From Enterocloster bolteae (GTDB lineage: Bacteria > Bacillota > Clostridia > Lachnospirales > Lachnospiraceae): a DNA stretch of 64,000 nt. The notes under the pieces are model-generated. The model searched no databases and was not told the origin of the DNA. It was given only the letters and a program-made list of their open reading frames with translations. Made by a program: the position numbers and the translations under genes. The stretch lies in assembly GCA_021772025.1 (NCBI GenBank), contig JAETNT010000012.1, positions 1 through 64,000 on the forward strand, read 5' to 3'. Below, one piece after another: positions 35,331-43,974 of this stretch (positions are counted from its first letter, which is position 1; the number at the start of each line of letters is the position of its first letter).

Positions 35331-36677
35331 ATGAAAAAATTAGTTTCTATTTTAATGGCGGCAGCCATGACAACAACTATGCTGGCAGGATGCTCAGGGG
35401 GGACTGACGGTACAGCGCCTGCATCTACTGCCGGAGGAGGGGAGACGACAACTGCGGCTTCTTCCGGAGGTTCAACAGAGCTGAAAATTGCCATGTGGGG
35501 AGATGAGGCAAGGGCAAATGCGTATAAAGAGACTTTGGCCCCTTTCTGTGAGGCAAATAATTGTACCGTAACCATTGATTTAATTCCTATTTCAGATTAT
35601 TTTGATAAGCTGGCTTCTCAGCTAAGCGCAGGTACAGCTCCTGATGTCTTTTGGCTGGCAGACGCAAAAGAGGCTACCTTTATTCAGGGCGGATGGTGTG
35701 TGAATTTGAGAGATAAGCTGGAATCCGATCCGGAGTATGACCTGGCGGATTTCTATACAGATGCCATTAACTCTACGGATTACGGCGACGGAGGTATCTA
35801 TGGCGTTCCCTTCTCCTTTGGCGCAAGAGCTATTTTTTACAACAAGACCCTGTTTGAGGAAGCCGGAGTAAAGACTCCTCAGGAGTGTGTGGATGACGGT
35901 ACATGGACCTATGAGACAATGTTCGATCTGGCTGCCAAGATTAAAGAATATGATGCTACCAAAACCGGTGTGAAGCTATGGTGCGTGGGACAGGCCACCA
36001 ATGGGATTCAGAATTTTGCAGATATTTTGCTGGCATACGGGGCAAATTTGGTAAACAGTGATTCTACAGAATTTACTTTAGATAGCCCGGAAGGCATTGC
36101 AGTGACGAAAATGGTCTATGACGCTATGTATGAAACGGGTGCCCATGCAAAGCCTGGCGATGATACCGCGTTTCTTTCCGGTAATATTGCTATGGCCCGT
36201 GAAACCTATTCCTATATGACATCTATGGCAAATGGAAATGTGGAATTTGAATGGGACGTAGTTCCTCAACCTTACGGTTCTTTAGGAAAAGACGGAAAAC
36301 TGTATACTGGTTATGCTTATTGGTGCGCCAATGCCAGCAGTAAAAATTCCGAGTTGGCGGCAGAATTAGTAAAGTTTATCAGTAGTAAAGACAATTATTT
36401 ACAGTGGTGCAGTACCTTTATGTCTCCTCGTACTTCCGTTATGGAATCCGAAAAAATTATTAATTTAGGAGAAGGGTATCCGTCTCCGGAGCATGTAAAA
36501 GCTTCTTTTGTTGACTGTGTCGGAGAGCGGGGACTGTTTGCTTACCGCGGCACTTCTCAGTGGACGCTGCTGACTACTGCGGTCCAGCAGAATTATGAAA
36601 TGATTTGGGCGGGCGCTGCCTCCGTTGAAGACGGAATCGCACAGATGAAGACGGCGGTAGAAGAATATTTAAATTAA
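35331..36677 (+). CDS. Sugar-binding lipoprotein of a CUT1 ABC importer (SBP family 1)
   Basis: Extracellular receptor, 448 residues. A lipoprotein signal with lipobox MLAGC (Cys near 21) is followed by a Ser/Gly/Thr-rich linker and the type 1 binding-protein fold with ELKIAMWGDEARANAYKE and the TAPDVFWLADA and FLSGNIAMARETYSYM blocks. AAAGGAGAATATGGT precedes the ATG. Two permease genes follow, but no ATPase gene is present, as usual for CUT1 systems that share a common MsmK-type ATPase. The ligand is presumably a mono- or oligosaccharide with sulfate or acyl groups, inferred from the esterase and sulfatase downstream. Confidence 0.9.
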   Translation: MKKLVSILMAAAMTTTMLAGCSGGTDGTAPASTAGGGETTTAASSGGSTELKIAMWGDEARANAYKETLAPFCEANNCTVTIDLIPISDYFDKLASQLSAGTAPDVFWLADAKEATFIQGGWCVNLRDKLESDPEYDLADFYTDAINSTDYGDGGIYGVPFSFGARAIFYNKTLFEEAGVKTPQECVDDGTWTYETMFDLAAKIKEYDATKTGVKLWCVGQATNGIQNFADILLAYGANLVNSDSTEFTLDSPEGIAVTKMVYDAMYETGAHAKPGDDTAFLSGNIAMARETYSYMTSMANGNVEFEWDVVPQPYGSLGKDGKLYTGYAYWCANASSKNSELAAELVKFISSKDNYLQWCSTFMSPRTSVMESEKIINLGEGYPSPEHVKASFVDCVGERGLFAYRGTSQWTLLTTAVQQNYEMIWAGAASVEDGIAQMKTAVEEYLN

Positions 36678-36745
36678 GCCTTTATGTGTCCGGAGGAATT
36701 TTTACAGCAAATAGACGGATAATGGCGGCAGCTGATGAATAACCC

Positions 36746-36781
36746 CTGGGATGCAAGGATATAAAAGCCTGTGCATCCCAG
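36746..36781 (+). other. Stem-loop between binding protein and permease genes
   Basis: Perfect 10-bp CTGGGATGCA/TGCATCCCAG with a 16-nt loop, no T-tract. Placed like the hairpins that keep the binding-protein part of such mRNAs more abundant than the permease part. Confidence 0.6.
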
Positions 36782-36801
36782 ATGCGTAAGGAGAAAAATT
36801 C

Positions 36802-37725
36802 ATGGAGAAAATTACAAAAACAGCAGGGAAGCCAGGAAAGCGCAGGCCGCTGGAATACCGGGACAGCAAGTGGGGATACCTGTTTATTATGCCTATGTTG
36901 ATAGGTTTTCTTATTATCACAGTTCTTCCTATTATTGCAACCTTTGTATACAGCACTACCAATAAAAATATGATGAGCCGTACAATAGACTTTATCGGGC
37001 TGGGAAATTATATTAAGCTGTTTGGCGATAAAATCTTTCAGAGCACTATGCTTCAGACTCTGGAATTTACCGTTTTGCTGCTGCCGTCCAACCTGATATT
37101 GACTTTGGCGCTGGCTGCGCTTTTAAAGGATAAGTTTAAAGGCTGCGGATTCTTTCGTACCGCGGTATTTACTCCGGTAGTCACTTCTGTAGTGGTTTGG
37201 GGCGTTCTCTGGAAATACATTTTTCAGACGGATAACGGACTGGTGAATGCATTTTTGAAAATGATGGGTATACAGGGCCCTCAGTGGCTGATGAACGTGA
37301 ATCTGGCAATTCCGGTGGCAGTGTTTGTCACCCTGGTAAAGGGACTGGGAATGAACATGGTTATTTTTATCGGCGCTATGCTGGATGTTCCCCAGGATTA
37401 TTACGAAGCATCTTCTCTGGACGGGGCCACAAAGATGAAACAGTTTCTTCATATTACTCTCCCAAATATCGCTCCCAGCATTTTCCTGGTACTGATTCTG
37501 ACAACTATCGGTTCTTTAAAGGTATTCGGGCAGATTAAGGCGTTGACGGAAGGCGGTCCGGGTACATCTTCTTATGTAATGGTATATTACATTTATCAGC
37601 AGGCATTCGAGAATTACCGGTTTGGGTATGCGTCTGCGGCTTCTGTTATTTTGTTCCTCATGATTGTGGCCCTGACCCTGTTCCAATGGAATACGAGAAA
37701 GAGGTGGATCCATTATGAAAACTAA
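36802..37725 (+). CDS. Sugar ABC permease, MalF/UgpA type
   Basis: 307-residue inner membrane permease. After a basic N-terminus (KRRPLEYRDSKWGYLFIMPML) six helices follow, with the permease loop DYYEASSLDGATKMKQFLHITLPNIAP containing the EAA motif that docks the ATPase. AAGGAG precedes ATG 36802. The stop overlaps the next permease start by 11 nt. Confidence 0.92.
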   Translation: MEKITKTAGKPGKRRPLEYRDSKWGYLFIMPMLIGFLIITVLPIIATFVYSTTNKNMMSRTIDFIGLGNYIKLFGDKIFQSTMLQTLEFTVLLLPSNLILTLALAALLKDKFKGCGFFRTAVFTPVVTSVVVWGVLWKYIFQTDNGLVNAFLKMMGIQGPQWLMNVNLAIPVAVFVTLVKGLGMNMVIFIGAMLDVPQDYYEASSLDGATKMKQFLHITLPNIAPSIFLVLILTTIGSLKVFGQIKALTEGGPGTSSYVMVYYIYQQAFENYRFGYASAASVILFLMIVALTLFQWNTRKRWIHYEN

Positions 37726-38581
37726 AGAAATGACAAATGAACAGTTAAAAAACCGGAAGATCATGAAAAAGGTCATAAAGTACGTGGTGTGCATCCTGGT
37801 GGCTCTTATTATGCTTTTCCCCATGTACTGGCTGTTTACCACTTCTTTTAAAACCGCAACCAATGTAGCCAAGTATCCGCCCCAGTGGTGGCCCAACCCT
37901 TGGACTTTGGCAAATTATCAGGAGCTGTTTATGAAACGCCCCTTTATCAAATATTTGTGGAACAGCGTATATATTGCGGGACTGATGACCGGAGGCGTTA
38001 TTGTATTCAGTTCCTTGGCAGGATATGCCTTTGCAAAGATTAAGTTTAAAGGCAGCAATCTCATGTTCCTGGTTATCTTGTGCGGTATGATGATGCCTAT
38101 TGAGGTAACCATTATCCCTATTTACACCGCGCTGTCAAGCTTGAAGCTGGCAGACAGCCATATTGGCCTGATTATCTGTCCGATGTTTGGCTACTGCGGA
38201 GCTTTTGGAACTTTCCTAATGCGCCAGTATTTTTTGACAGTACCGACAGAACTGATTGAAGCGGGAAAAATTGACGGGGCAAGCCAGCCCTTGATTTTTA
38301 CCAAGATTCTGCTTCCCATGGCGATTTCTTCCATCTCCACGTTGGTTATTTTTTCATTCCTCCAGAGCTGGAACGATTACCTGCTGCCGTTGGTATTGCT
38401 GTCAGATTCCACTAAGTTTACTCTGCCGCTGGGATTGTCCTTATTATCCAATGAGGATGGAATGAAATGGGAGCTGGTAATGGCGGCGGCAACGTTCTCC
38501 ACGGTTCCGATTCTTATTGTATTCTACATGTGCCAGCAGAAGTTTATGGAATCCCTGTCCATGAGCGGACTGAAAGGATAA
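37715..38581 (+). CDS. Sugar ABC permease, MalG/UgpE type
   Basis: 288-residue second permease. It has the typical MalG start (LFPMYWLFTTSFK), six helices and the EAA loop ELIEAGKIDGASQPLIFTKI, ending ESLSMSGLKG as in most MalG-type proteins. It overlaps the preceding permease gene by 11 nt and is followed 9 nt later by the esterase. Confidence 0.92.
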   Translation: MKTKEMTNEQLKNRKIMKKVIKYVVCILVALIMLFPMYWLFTTSFKTATNVAKYPPQWWPNPWTLANYQELFMKRPFIKYLWNSVYIAGLMTGGVIVFSSLAGYAFAKIKFKGSNLMFLVILCGMMMPIEVTIIPIYTALSSLKLADSHIGLIICPMFGYCGAFGTFLMRQYFLTVPTELIEAGKIDGASQPLIFTKILLPMAISSISTLVIFSFLQSWNDYLLPLVLLSDSTKFTLPLGLSLLSNEDGMKWELVMAAATFSTVPILIVFYMCQQKFMESLSMSGLKG

Positions 38582-38590
38582 AACGAGATT

Positions 38591-39412
38591 ATGAAAAAAG
38601 TTTATATTCCACAGCTGACTCCCCATGGGGGAACTTTAACCGGGTATCTTCACGATCCGGATGACATGTACATTTTTCGGGGAATTCGGCCAGGTATTTT
38701 AGTTATACCAGGCGGAGGGTATCAGAAGCTGGCAGGCCGGGAAAAAGATCCGGTGGCATTTGAATATTTTGCAGAAGGTTTTAATACCTTTATTTTAGAA
38801 TATTCCATTCAGGAATATGCTCCGGGACTGGAACCCCTGGGGCTTAAGCCCTTAAAAGAAGCTTCTGCGGCCATAATTGCCATTCGGGAAAATGCGGCGG
38901 ACTGGAACACCAATCCTAATCAGATAGCGGCTCTGGGATTTTCTGCCGGAGGCCATCTGGCAGCATCCTGTGCCACTCTCTGGAATTGTGAAGAATTAAA
39001 GAGAGAGTTTGATACCAGGGGAGGAATGAACCGGCCGGATGCAGCGATTTTGTGTTATGCCGTGACTCTTACTGGAAAGTTTGGACATGAGGGGAGCGCC
39101 CGTAACTTAGCAGGAGACGGGGATCCGTCTTTTTATAACGTAGTAGATCATATTGGAAGCCATACGCCTCCGGTATTTTTGTGGACAACCGTTGAAGATG
39201 AGCTGGTTCCGCCGGAAAATACATTGATGTTTGCCCAAGGGCTTCAAGCGAACCATATTCCCTATGAGCTTCATATCTATCCCCATGGAAGACATGGCCT
39301 GACGTTGGGAAAAATGGAGACCAATGAGGATCATCCCCACCTGGCTACCTGGGTGGAGCTGAGTAAGATGTGGCTTAGTGAATTATTTGAGTTTTCTGTC
39401 AGCAGAAGCTAA
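38591..39412 (+). CDS. Alpha/beta hydrolase, acetyl-xylan-esterase-like
   Basis: 273-residue cytoplasmic esterase. The oxyanion motif is IPGGGYQKL, the nucleophile is in GFSAGGHLA, the acid is probably the Asp of TVEDELVP and the histidine is in HGRHGL. It resembles the COG0657 / BD-FAE esterases that remove acetyl or other acyl groups from imported sugars. No signal peptide. It lies between the importer and sulfatase genes in one operon, which points to a decorated sugar as substrate. Confidence 0.82.
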   Translation: MKKVYIPQLTPHGGTLTGYLHDPDDMYIFRGIRPGILVIPGGGYQKLAGREKDPVAFEYFAEGFNTFILEYSIQEYAPGLEPLGLKPLKEASAAIIAIRENAADWNTNPNQIAALGFSAGGHLAASCATLWNCEELKREFDTRGGMNRPDAAILCYAVTLTGKFGHEGSARNLAGDGDPSFYNVVDHIGSHTPPVFLWTTVEDELVPPENTLMFAQGLQANHIPYELHIYPHGRHGLTLGKMETNEDHPHLATWVELSKMWLSELFEFSVSRS

Positions 39413-39457
39413 CGGCAGCCGGTTTGGGGTACTAGTTAACGAAAGGAAAAGATTACG

Positions 39458-40933
39458 ATGAAAAACTATAATGTTGTCTGGTTCTGTGCGGATCAGCTCA
39501 GGTACGATACTATCAGCGGCTATGGAAACACCCATATTCATACACCCAACATAGACCGCCTTATGGAAACCGGAACTACGTTTTTGAGAGCCTATTCCCA
39601 GAGTCCGGTTTGCACGCCCAGCCGGGCCTCCTTCCTTACAGGACGGTATCCCAAAAGCTGCCGTTCCAGCATTAACGGCAATCAAACTTTTTCCAAAGAT
39701 GAAACTCTGGTGACAAAAATGATGCGGGATGCCGGTTATGTCTGCGGCCTTACGGGAAAGCTTCATCTTACTTCCAGCAGCGCCAAAGATCATATTGAGC
39801 TGCGGACTGATGACGGCTACAGTTATGTAGAGTGGAGCCATATGGGCTATGACCTGTGGGATAAGGGAGTAAATGGATACATGAATTGGCTGGAAGAGAA
39901 AGGTGTAGACTGGCATCAGGTTTACAAAGCTCCGGTTATTGACTGGCCGCCTAAATCTGATTATCCGATTCCGGCCCGGATTCAGGGAATGAAGGATGAG
40001 GATCACCAGACTACCTGGTGCGTGGAAAAAGCCATGGAGTTTATTGGGCAGAGCGTGGCAGAGGACAGGGAGCGTCCATGGTGCGTCAGCATTAACCCTT
40101 TTGCGCCTCATCCGCCTTTTGATCCGCCTCAGTCTTTTAAGGACAGGTTAAATGTGGAGGATATGCCCCTTCCGCTTTGGAAGGAAGGGGAACTGGACAA
40201 TAAGCCTCAGAGCCAGAAAGACTCCTATTATATCGGAGCTCAAAGCGGTATGGTCCGCAGCGCAGCGGGAGTTACGGATGCAGAGAAACGGGAAAATACT
40301 CTGGAATACTATGCGTTAGTAGAGCATTTGGATTATCAGCTGGGCCGCCTCATTGACTATTTGGAGGAAACAGGACAGCGGGAAAATACGATTATTATGT
40401 TTATGAGTGATCACGGAGAAATGCTGGGAGATCATGGAATGTTCTGGAAGGGCGGATTTTTCTATGAATGTAATGTCCATGTGCCGTTGATTTTTTCATG
40501 CCCGGGTTTGATTACGCAAGGGCTGCGCTCTAATGCCCTGGTAGAGCTGATGGATGTAGCGCCTACCATTCTGGAGCTTTTGGGGATGGAGATTCCTCAG
40601 TATATGCAGGCGAAAAGCCTGGCGGGGATTCTTACAGGAAAGACAGATCCGGATGTCCATAAGGACTGTGTTTATGCAGAATATTATTATTCCGCATTGC
40701 TGTCCAATAAGGTTTATGCTACCATGTATTTTGACGGCAGATATAAGATGATAGCACACCATGACGATCCGGTCAGCGAATTTTATGATCTGCAGAAGGA
40801 TCCTTGTGAATTTGACAATCTTTGGGGAAAAGAAGAGTATAGACAGCTGATCTTTGAGTATTACCAAAAGTGTTTTAATTATGCGATTATGGCAAATGAA
40901 GATACGGTTTTAGGGAAGAAATCAATCTTTTAG
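39458..40933 (+). CDS. Type I sulfatase (formylglycine-dependent), cytoplasmic
   Basis: 491-residue sulfatase. The formylglycine site is CTPSRASFLTGRYP with Cys52, so maturation needs an anaerobic sulfatase-maturating radical SAM enzyme encoded outside this window. Calcium-site residues are the N-terminal Asp12-Gln13 (ADQLRYD, as in the sulfamidase and choline-sulfatase-like branch) and Asp318-His319 (MSDHGEMLGDHG). No signal peptide, so desulfation occurs after import. It is the last gene of the operon. Candidate substrates are sulfated or N-sulfated sugars; choline sulfate is a weaker option in this sugar context. Confidence 0.88.
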   Translation: MKNYNVVWFCADQLRYDTISGYGNTHIHTPNIDRLMETGTTFLRAYSQSPVCTPSRASFLTGRYPKSCRSSINGNQTFSKDETLVTKMMRDAGYVCGLTGKLHLTSSSAKDHIELRTDDGYSYVEWSHMGYDLWDKGVNGYMNWLEEKGVDWHQVYKAPVIDWPPKSDYPIPARIQGMKDEDHQTTWCVEKAMEFIGQSVAEDRERPWCVSINPFAPHPPFDPPQSFKDRLNVEDMPLPLWKEGELDNKPQSQKDSYYIGAQSGMVRSAAGVTDAEKRENTLEYYALVEHLDYQLGRLIDYLEETGQRENTIIMFMSDHGEMLGDHGMFWKGGFFYECNVHVPLIFSCPGLITQGLRSNALVELMDVAPTILELLGMEIPQYMQAKSLAGILTGKTDPDVHKDCVYAEYYYSALLSNKVYATMYFDGRYKMIAHHDDPVSEFYDLQKDPCEFDNLWGKEEYRQLIFEYYQKCFNYAIMANEDTVLGKKSIF

Positions 40934-40947
40934 GATCGGTGTTTACC

Positions 40948-41009
40948 GGTTGTTAGATATAGAAAAGCTCCTGTGGTTTACCACAGGAGCTTTTCTATAT
41001 CTAACAACC
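40948..41009. terminator. Very long perfect hairpin, bidirectional terminator
   Basis: Arms 40948-40976 and 40981-41009 are a perfect 29-bp inverted repeat around the loop TTTA. The inner part AAAAGCTCCTGTGG...CCACAGGAGCTTTT is an ordinary bidirectional terminator. The outer 15 bp continue perfectly and equal the last codons of the protease gene on the right, so the left arm is an inverted copy of that gene's end. Confidence 0.85.
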
Positions 41010-41970
41010 CCCAGCCCTGCTGATTATGGGGAAGTCCCAAATCAGCAGAGGATTCCCGGAGCTTTAGCTTTACATCCCGGTTAGTCATATCCGGGTACTT
41101 TTGGAGAAGAAGCGCAATAGCGCCGGAGACAATAGGGGTAGACATGGAAGTACCGCTTTTTCCCTGATAAAGGCCCGGGGCATTTTTACAGCTTACAATA
41201 TGGGAGCCCGGGGCCACGATATCGGGCTTGAGTACACAGGCCACAGTAGGGCCGCGGCCGGAATAGTCCACCATCCGATTTCCGGAAACCTGCACCTCTT
41301 TGTAATCGTCAGAACAGCCTACAGTAATGACCTTTCGGCTGATGCCTGGGGTGGTGATGGTCATCCGCCCCGGCCCGTTATTTCCGGCAGCCACCACCAC
41401 TATCAGGCCGTCGTCCCAGGCGGCATTGACGCCTCGGACCAAAACCGAATTTTCTGTCATTCCTTTTCTCGAAAAGGATCCTACGGAGATATTTACAATA
41501 CGAATGCCGAATTCTTCTTTATGGCTGCGAAGCCAGGAAAGGCCGGCCAGGACGTCGGAAGCAAAGCCGTTGCCCCGCTGGTCTAAAACTTTTATATTAA
41601 TGATATTACATTCCGGGGCCATACCCTGGTATTTCTTATCGGATGCAGCTCCACTGCCTCCGATAATTGCGGAAATATGGGTGCCGTGACCGTTGTCGTC
41701 ATAGGGGGCGCTTTTGTGGGCTACCATGTCCTGAAAAGTCAGAAGACGGTTGCCAAAATCTTCATGGGGAAAAATTCCGGTGTCCAGCACCGCCACCCCT
41801 ATGCCTTTGCCGGTAAGACCCTGCTCACTGGCAGCAGACCAGTGAACTACAGATTTCACCTGATTCACATGCAGATACCATCCTTTTTTATTAAGATATG
41901 TAAAAACAAGGTTATCTGCCCCCCAGACCTTGAATCTCAGAAAAATATGAGGTATAATGTGACCACGCAT
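40978..41970 (-). CDS. S8-family subtilisin-like serine protease
   Basis: 330-residue subtilase of the AprX / intracellular type. The catalytic triad is complete: Asp63 (VAVLDTGI), His95 (NGHGTHIS) and Ser275 (GTSMSTP), with the oxyanion Asn in AAGNNGP. No signal peptide or long propeptide is present; only about 45 residues precede the domain. The start at 41970 has AAGGAA upstream at long spacing, so a shorter start is possible. It is convergent with the sulfatase gene and divergent from recA. Confidence 0.88.
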   Translation of the reverse strand: MRGHIIPHIFLRFKVWGADNLVFTYLNKKGWYLHVNQVKSVVHWSAASEQGLTGKGIGVAVLDTGIFPHEDFGNRLLTFQDMVAHKSAPYDDNGHGTHISAIIGGSGAASDKKYQGMAPECNIINIKVLDQRGNGFASDVLAGLSWLRSHKEEFGIRIVNISVGSFSRKGMTENSVLVRGVNAAWDDGLIVVVAAGNNGPGRMTITTPGISRKVITVGCSDDYKEVQVSGNRMVDYSGRGPTVACVLKPDIVAPGSHIVSCKNAPGLYQGKSGTSMSTPIVSGAIALLLQKYPDMTNRDVKLKLRESSADLGLPHNQQGWGLLDIEKLLW

Positions 41971-42101
41971 CCGGCAGAATTCCTTTCTGTCGAATTTTCA
42001 ACCGGCGTCTCGCCAGAGATTCCAGAGAGCATCATAGTTATGAATTGCAAAAGAAAGGCGGTGGTGGAGCTTGTCTGAAGAAAAAGGTTAAAAATTAACA
42101 G

Positions 42102-42130
42102 TTGACATTTTAGCAAGGGTATATTATAGT
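42102..42130 (+). promoter_or_regulatory. recA promoter
   Basis: TTGACA (42102-42107), 17 nt, TATAGT (42125-42130). Confidence 0.78.
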
Positions 42131-42142
42131 TATACCTATAAA

Positions 42143-42156
42143 AGAACATTTGTTCG
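42143..42156 (+). promoter_or_regulatory. LexA (SOS) box at recA
   Basis: AGAACATTTGTTCG fits the Gram-positive LexA consensus CGAACnnnnGTTCG with palindromic GAAC/GTTC. It lies just after the recA -10 box, so LexA binding would block the start of transcription. Confidence 0.85.
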
Positions 42157-42170
42157 CACTGGAGGAAGTT

Positions 42171-43244
42171 ATGAATAAGGATGATAAATTAAAGGCATTA
42201 GACGCTGCTTTGAATCAAATTGAAAAGGCTTTTGGCAAAGGCTCAGTTATGAAACTGGGAGAGTCCGGAGCCAATATGAATATTGAAACGATTCCTACCG
42301 GCTCTCTGAGCTTGGATATTGCGTTGGGGCTGGGCGGAGTGCCCAGAGGACGCATTATAGAGATCTATGGTCCGGAGTCCAGCGGTAAGACTACGGTTGC
42401 CCTCCACATGGTAGCCGAGGTACAAAAGAGAGGTGGAATCGCCGGCTTTATTGATGCGGAACATGCCCTGGATCCGGTTTATGCCAAGGAGATAGGCGTA
42501 GATATTGATAATCTTTATATATCCCAGCCGGATAACGGTGAACAGGCTTTGGAGATTACTGAGACCATGGTACGTTCCGGCGCTGTGGATATTGTGATTG
42601 TAGACTCTGTTGCCGCCCTGGTTCCCAAGGCGGAGATTGACGGAGATATGGGAGACTCCCATGTAGGCCTTCAGGCCCGGCTGATGTCCCAGGCATTGAG
42701 GAAACTTACTGCTGTTATCAGCAAATCTAACTGTATTGTAATTTTTATCAATCAGCTTCGAGAAAAAGTGGGAGTTATGTTCGGCAACCCGGAGACCACA
42801 ACCGGTGGCCGCGCGCTGAAGTTCTATTCCTCTGTTCGTATGGATGTGCGCCGGATTGAGACTCTAAAACAGGGCGGTGAAGCCACTGGCAGCCGGGTCC
42901 GGGTCAAGGTGGTAAAGAATAAGATTGCTCCGCCATTTAAGGAGGCGGAGTTTGATATCATGTTCGGAAAAGGTATCTCTAAAGAGGGAGATATTCTGGA
43001 TCTGGGGGTCAAGGAAAATATTGTGGAGAAGAGCGGAGCCTGGTACGCTTATAATGGTTCCAAAATCGGTCAGGGCAGGGAAAATGCAAAGATTTATTTG
43101 AAGAATAACCAGGAACTTTGCCAGGAAATTGAGCAGAAGGTAAGAGACAAGTACACTCTCCAAAAAGCAGCCCAAGAGGATAATGAGGCAGCAGATGCAT
43201 CGAAAAAGCCAGAGGAGCCAAAGAAACAGGAGAAAGGTGAGTAA
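42171..43244 (+). CDS. recA: Recombinase RecA
   Basis: ATP-dependent strand-exchange protein and SOS co-protease, 357 residues. Walker A is GPESSGKT (67-74), with conserved [30 protein letters not shown] and [11 protein letters not shown]. The C-terminal 30 residues are highly charged (Lys/Glu). ATG 42171 has GGAGGA upstream. It is followed by recX in a TAATG overlap and controlled by the LexA box. Confidence 0.98.
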   Translation: MNKDDKLKALDAALNQIEKAFGKGSVMKLGESGANMNIETIPTGSLSLDIALGLGGVPRGRIIEIYGPESSGKTTVALHMVAEVQKRGGIAGFIDAEHALDPVYAKEIGVDIDNLYISQPDNGEQALEITETMVRSGAVDIVIVDSVAALVPKAEIDGDMGDSHVGLQARLMSQALRKLTAVISKSNCIVIFINQLREKVGVMFGNPETTTGGRALKFYSSVRMDVRRIETLKQGGEATGSRVRVKVVKNKIAPPFKEAEFDIMFGKGISKEGDILDLGVKENIVEKSGAWYAYNGSKIGQGRENAKIYLKNNQELCQEIEQKVRDKYTLQKAAQEDNEAADASKKPEEPKKQEKGE

Positions 43245-43867
43245 TGGGTTCGCTTCGGGTTTTAAACATTACAGAATTTGATAAAAACAGGCGCAAGGTC
43301 CTTCTGGAGGGGGACCTTGTGCTTGTCTTATATCCCAGCGACATCCGTAAATATCGGATAGAGGAGGGAAGAATAATGGAGCGGGAGACATTAGAGCTTT
43401 TGCTTCACACTTTGTGTTCCAGAGCCAGGGAACGGGCGCTTCACCTTCTGGAATTTTCAGATAAGACGGAGGCAGAGCTTCGGGCCAGATTAAAGAGGGA
43501 CGGATATCCGGAGATAGCGATAGAGTCGGCTTTGTCTATGACTTTGCGCTTCCATTATATAGATGACGAGTCTTACGGCGTCCGTTATGCAGAGGCCCGC
43601 TCCGGCCATAAGAGCAGACGGCATATTCTAAATGGTATGCTTCAAAAAGGGATTGACAAGGAATTGGCAGAACGGATTTTAGAAAAACAGGATATAGACG
43701 AGAGAGGACAGGTGCAGACTCTTTTGGAGAAAAAAGGCTATTGGGGTCGAAAACTGGACAGGAGAGAAAGAGAAAAAGCTGTCGGAATGTTGGTCAGGAG
43801 AGGATATTCATTCGATGTGATTCACAGTGTAATGGGAGATATGGAAGACGACAGTTGGGCAGATTGA
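43244..43867 (+). CDS. recX: Regulatory protein RecX
   Basis: 207-residue modulator of RecA filaments. It has an N-terminal beta-rich lead of about 45 residues and then three repeats of three-helix units (ALHLLEFSDKTEAELRARLKRDGY, RRHILNGMLQKGID, EKAVGMLVRRGYSFDVIHSVMGD). The start codon shares its A with the recA stop, so translation is coupled and the gene is part of the SOS response. Confidence 0.9.
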   Translation: MGSLRVLNITEFDKNRRKVLLEGDLVLVLYPSDIRKYRIEEGRIMERETLELLLHTLCSRARERALHLLEFSDKTEAELRARLKRDGYPEIAIESALSMTLRFHYIDDESYGVRYAEARSGHKSRRHILNGMLQKGIDKELAERILEKQDIDERGQVQTLLEKKGYWGRKLDRREREKAVGMLVRRGYSFDVIHSVMGDMEDDSWAD

Positions 43868-43897
43868 CTGCAATTTGTGGAAATGGGCCTATTGGAC

Positions 43898-43926
43898 TTG
43901 ACACATTACTGGAAACCGTATAAAAT
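43898..43926 (+). promoter_or_regulatory. Promoter of rny
   Basis: TTGACA (43898-43903), 17 nt, TAAAAT (43921-43926). Confidence 0.8.
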
Positions 43927-43974
43927 TATACTGTTGTAGTTCGTACAATGAAAACTAAATAAGGAGGTGCTCCT

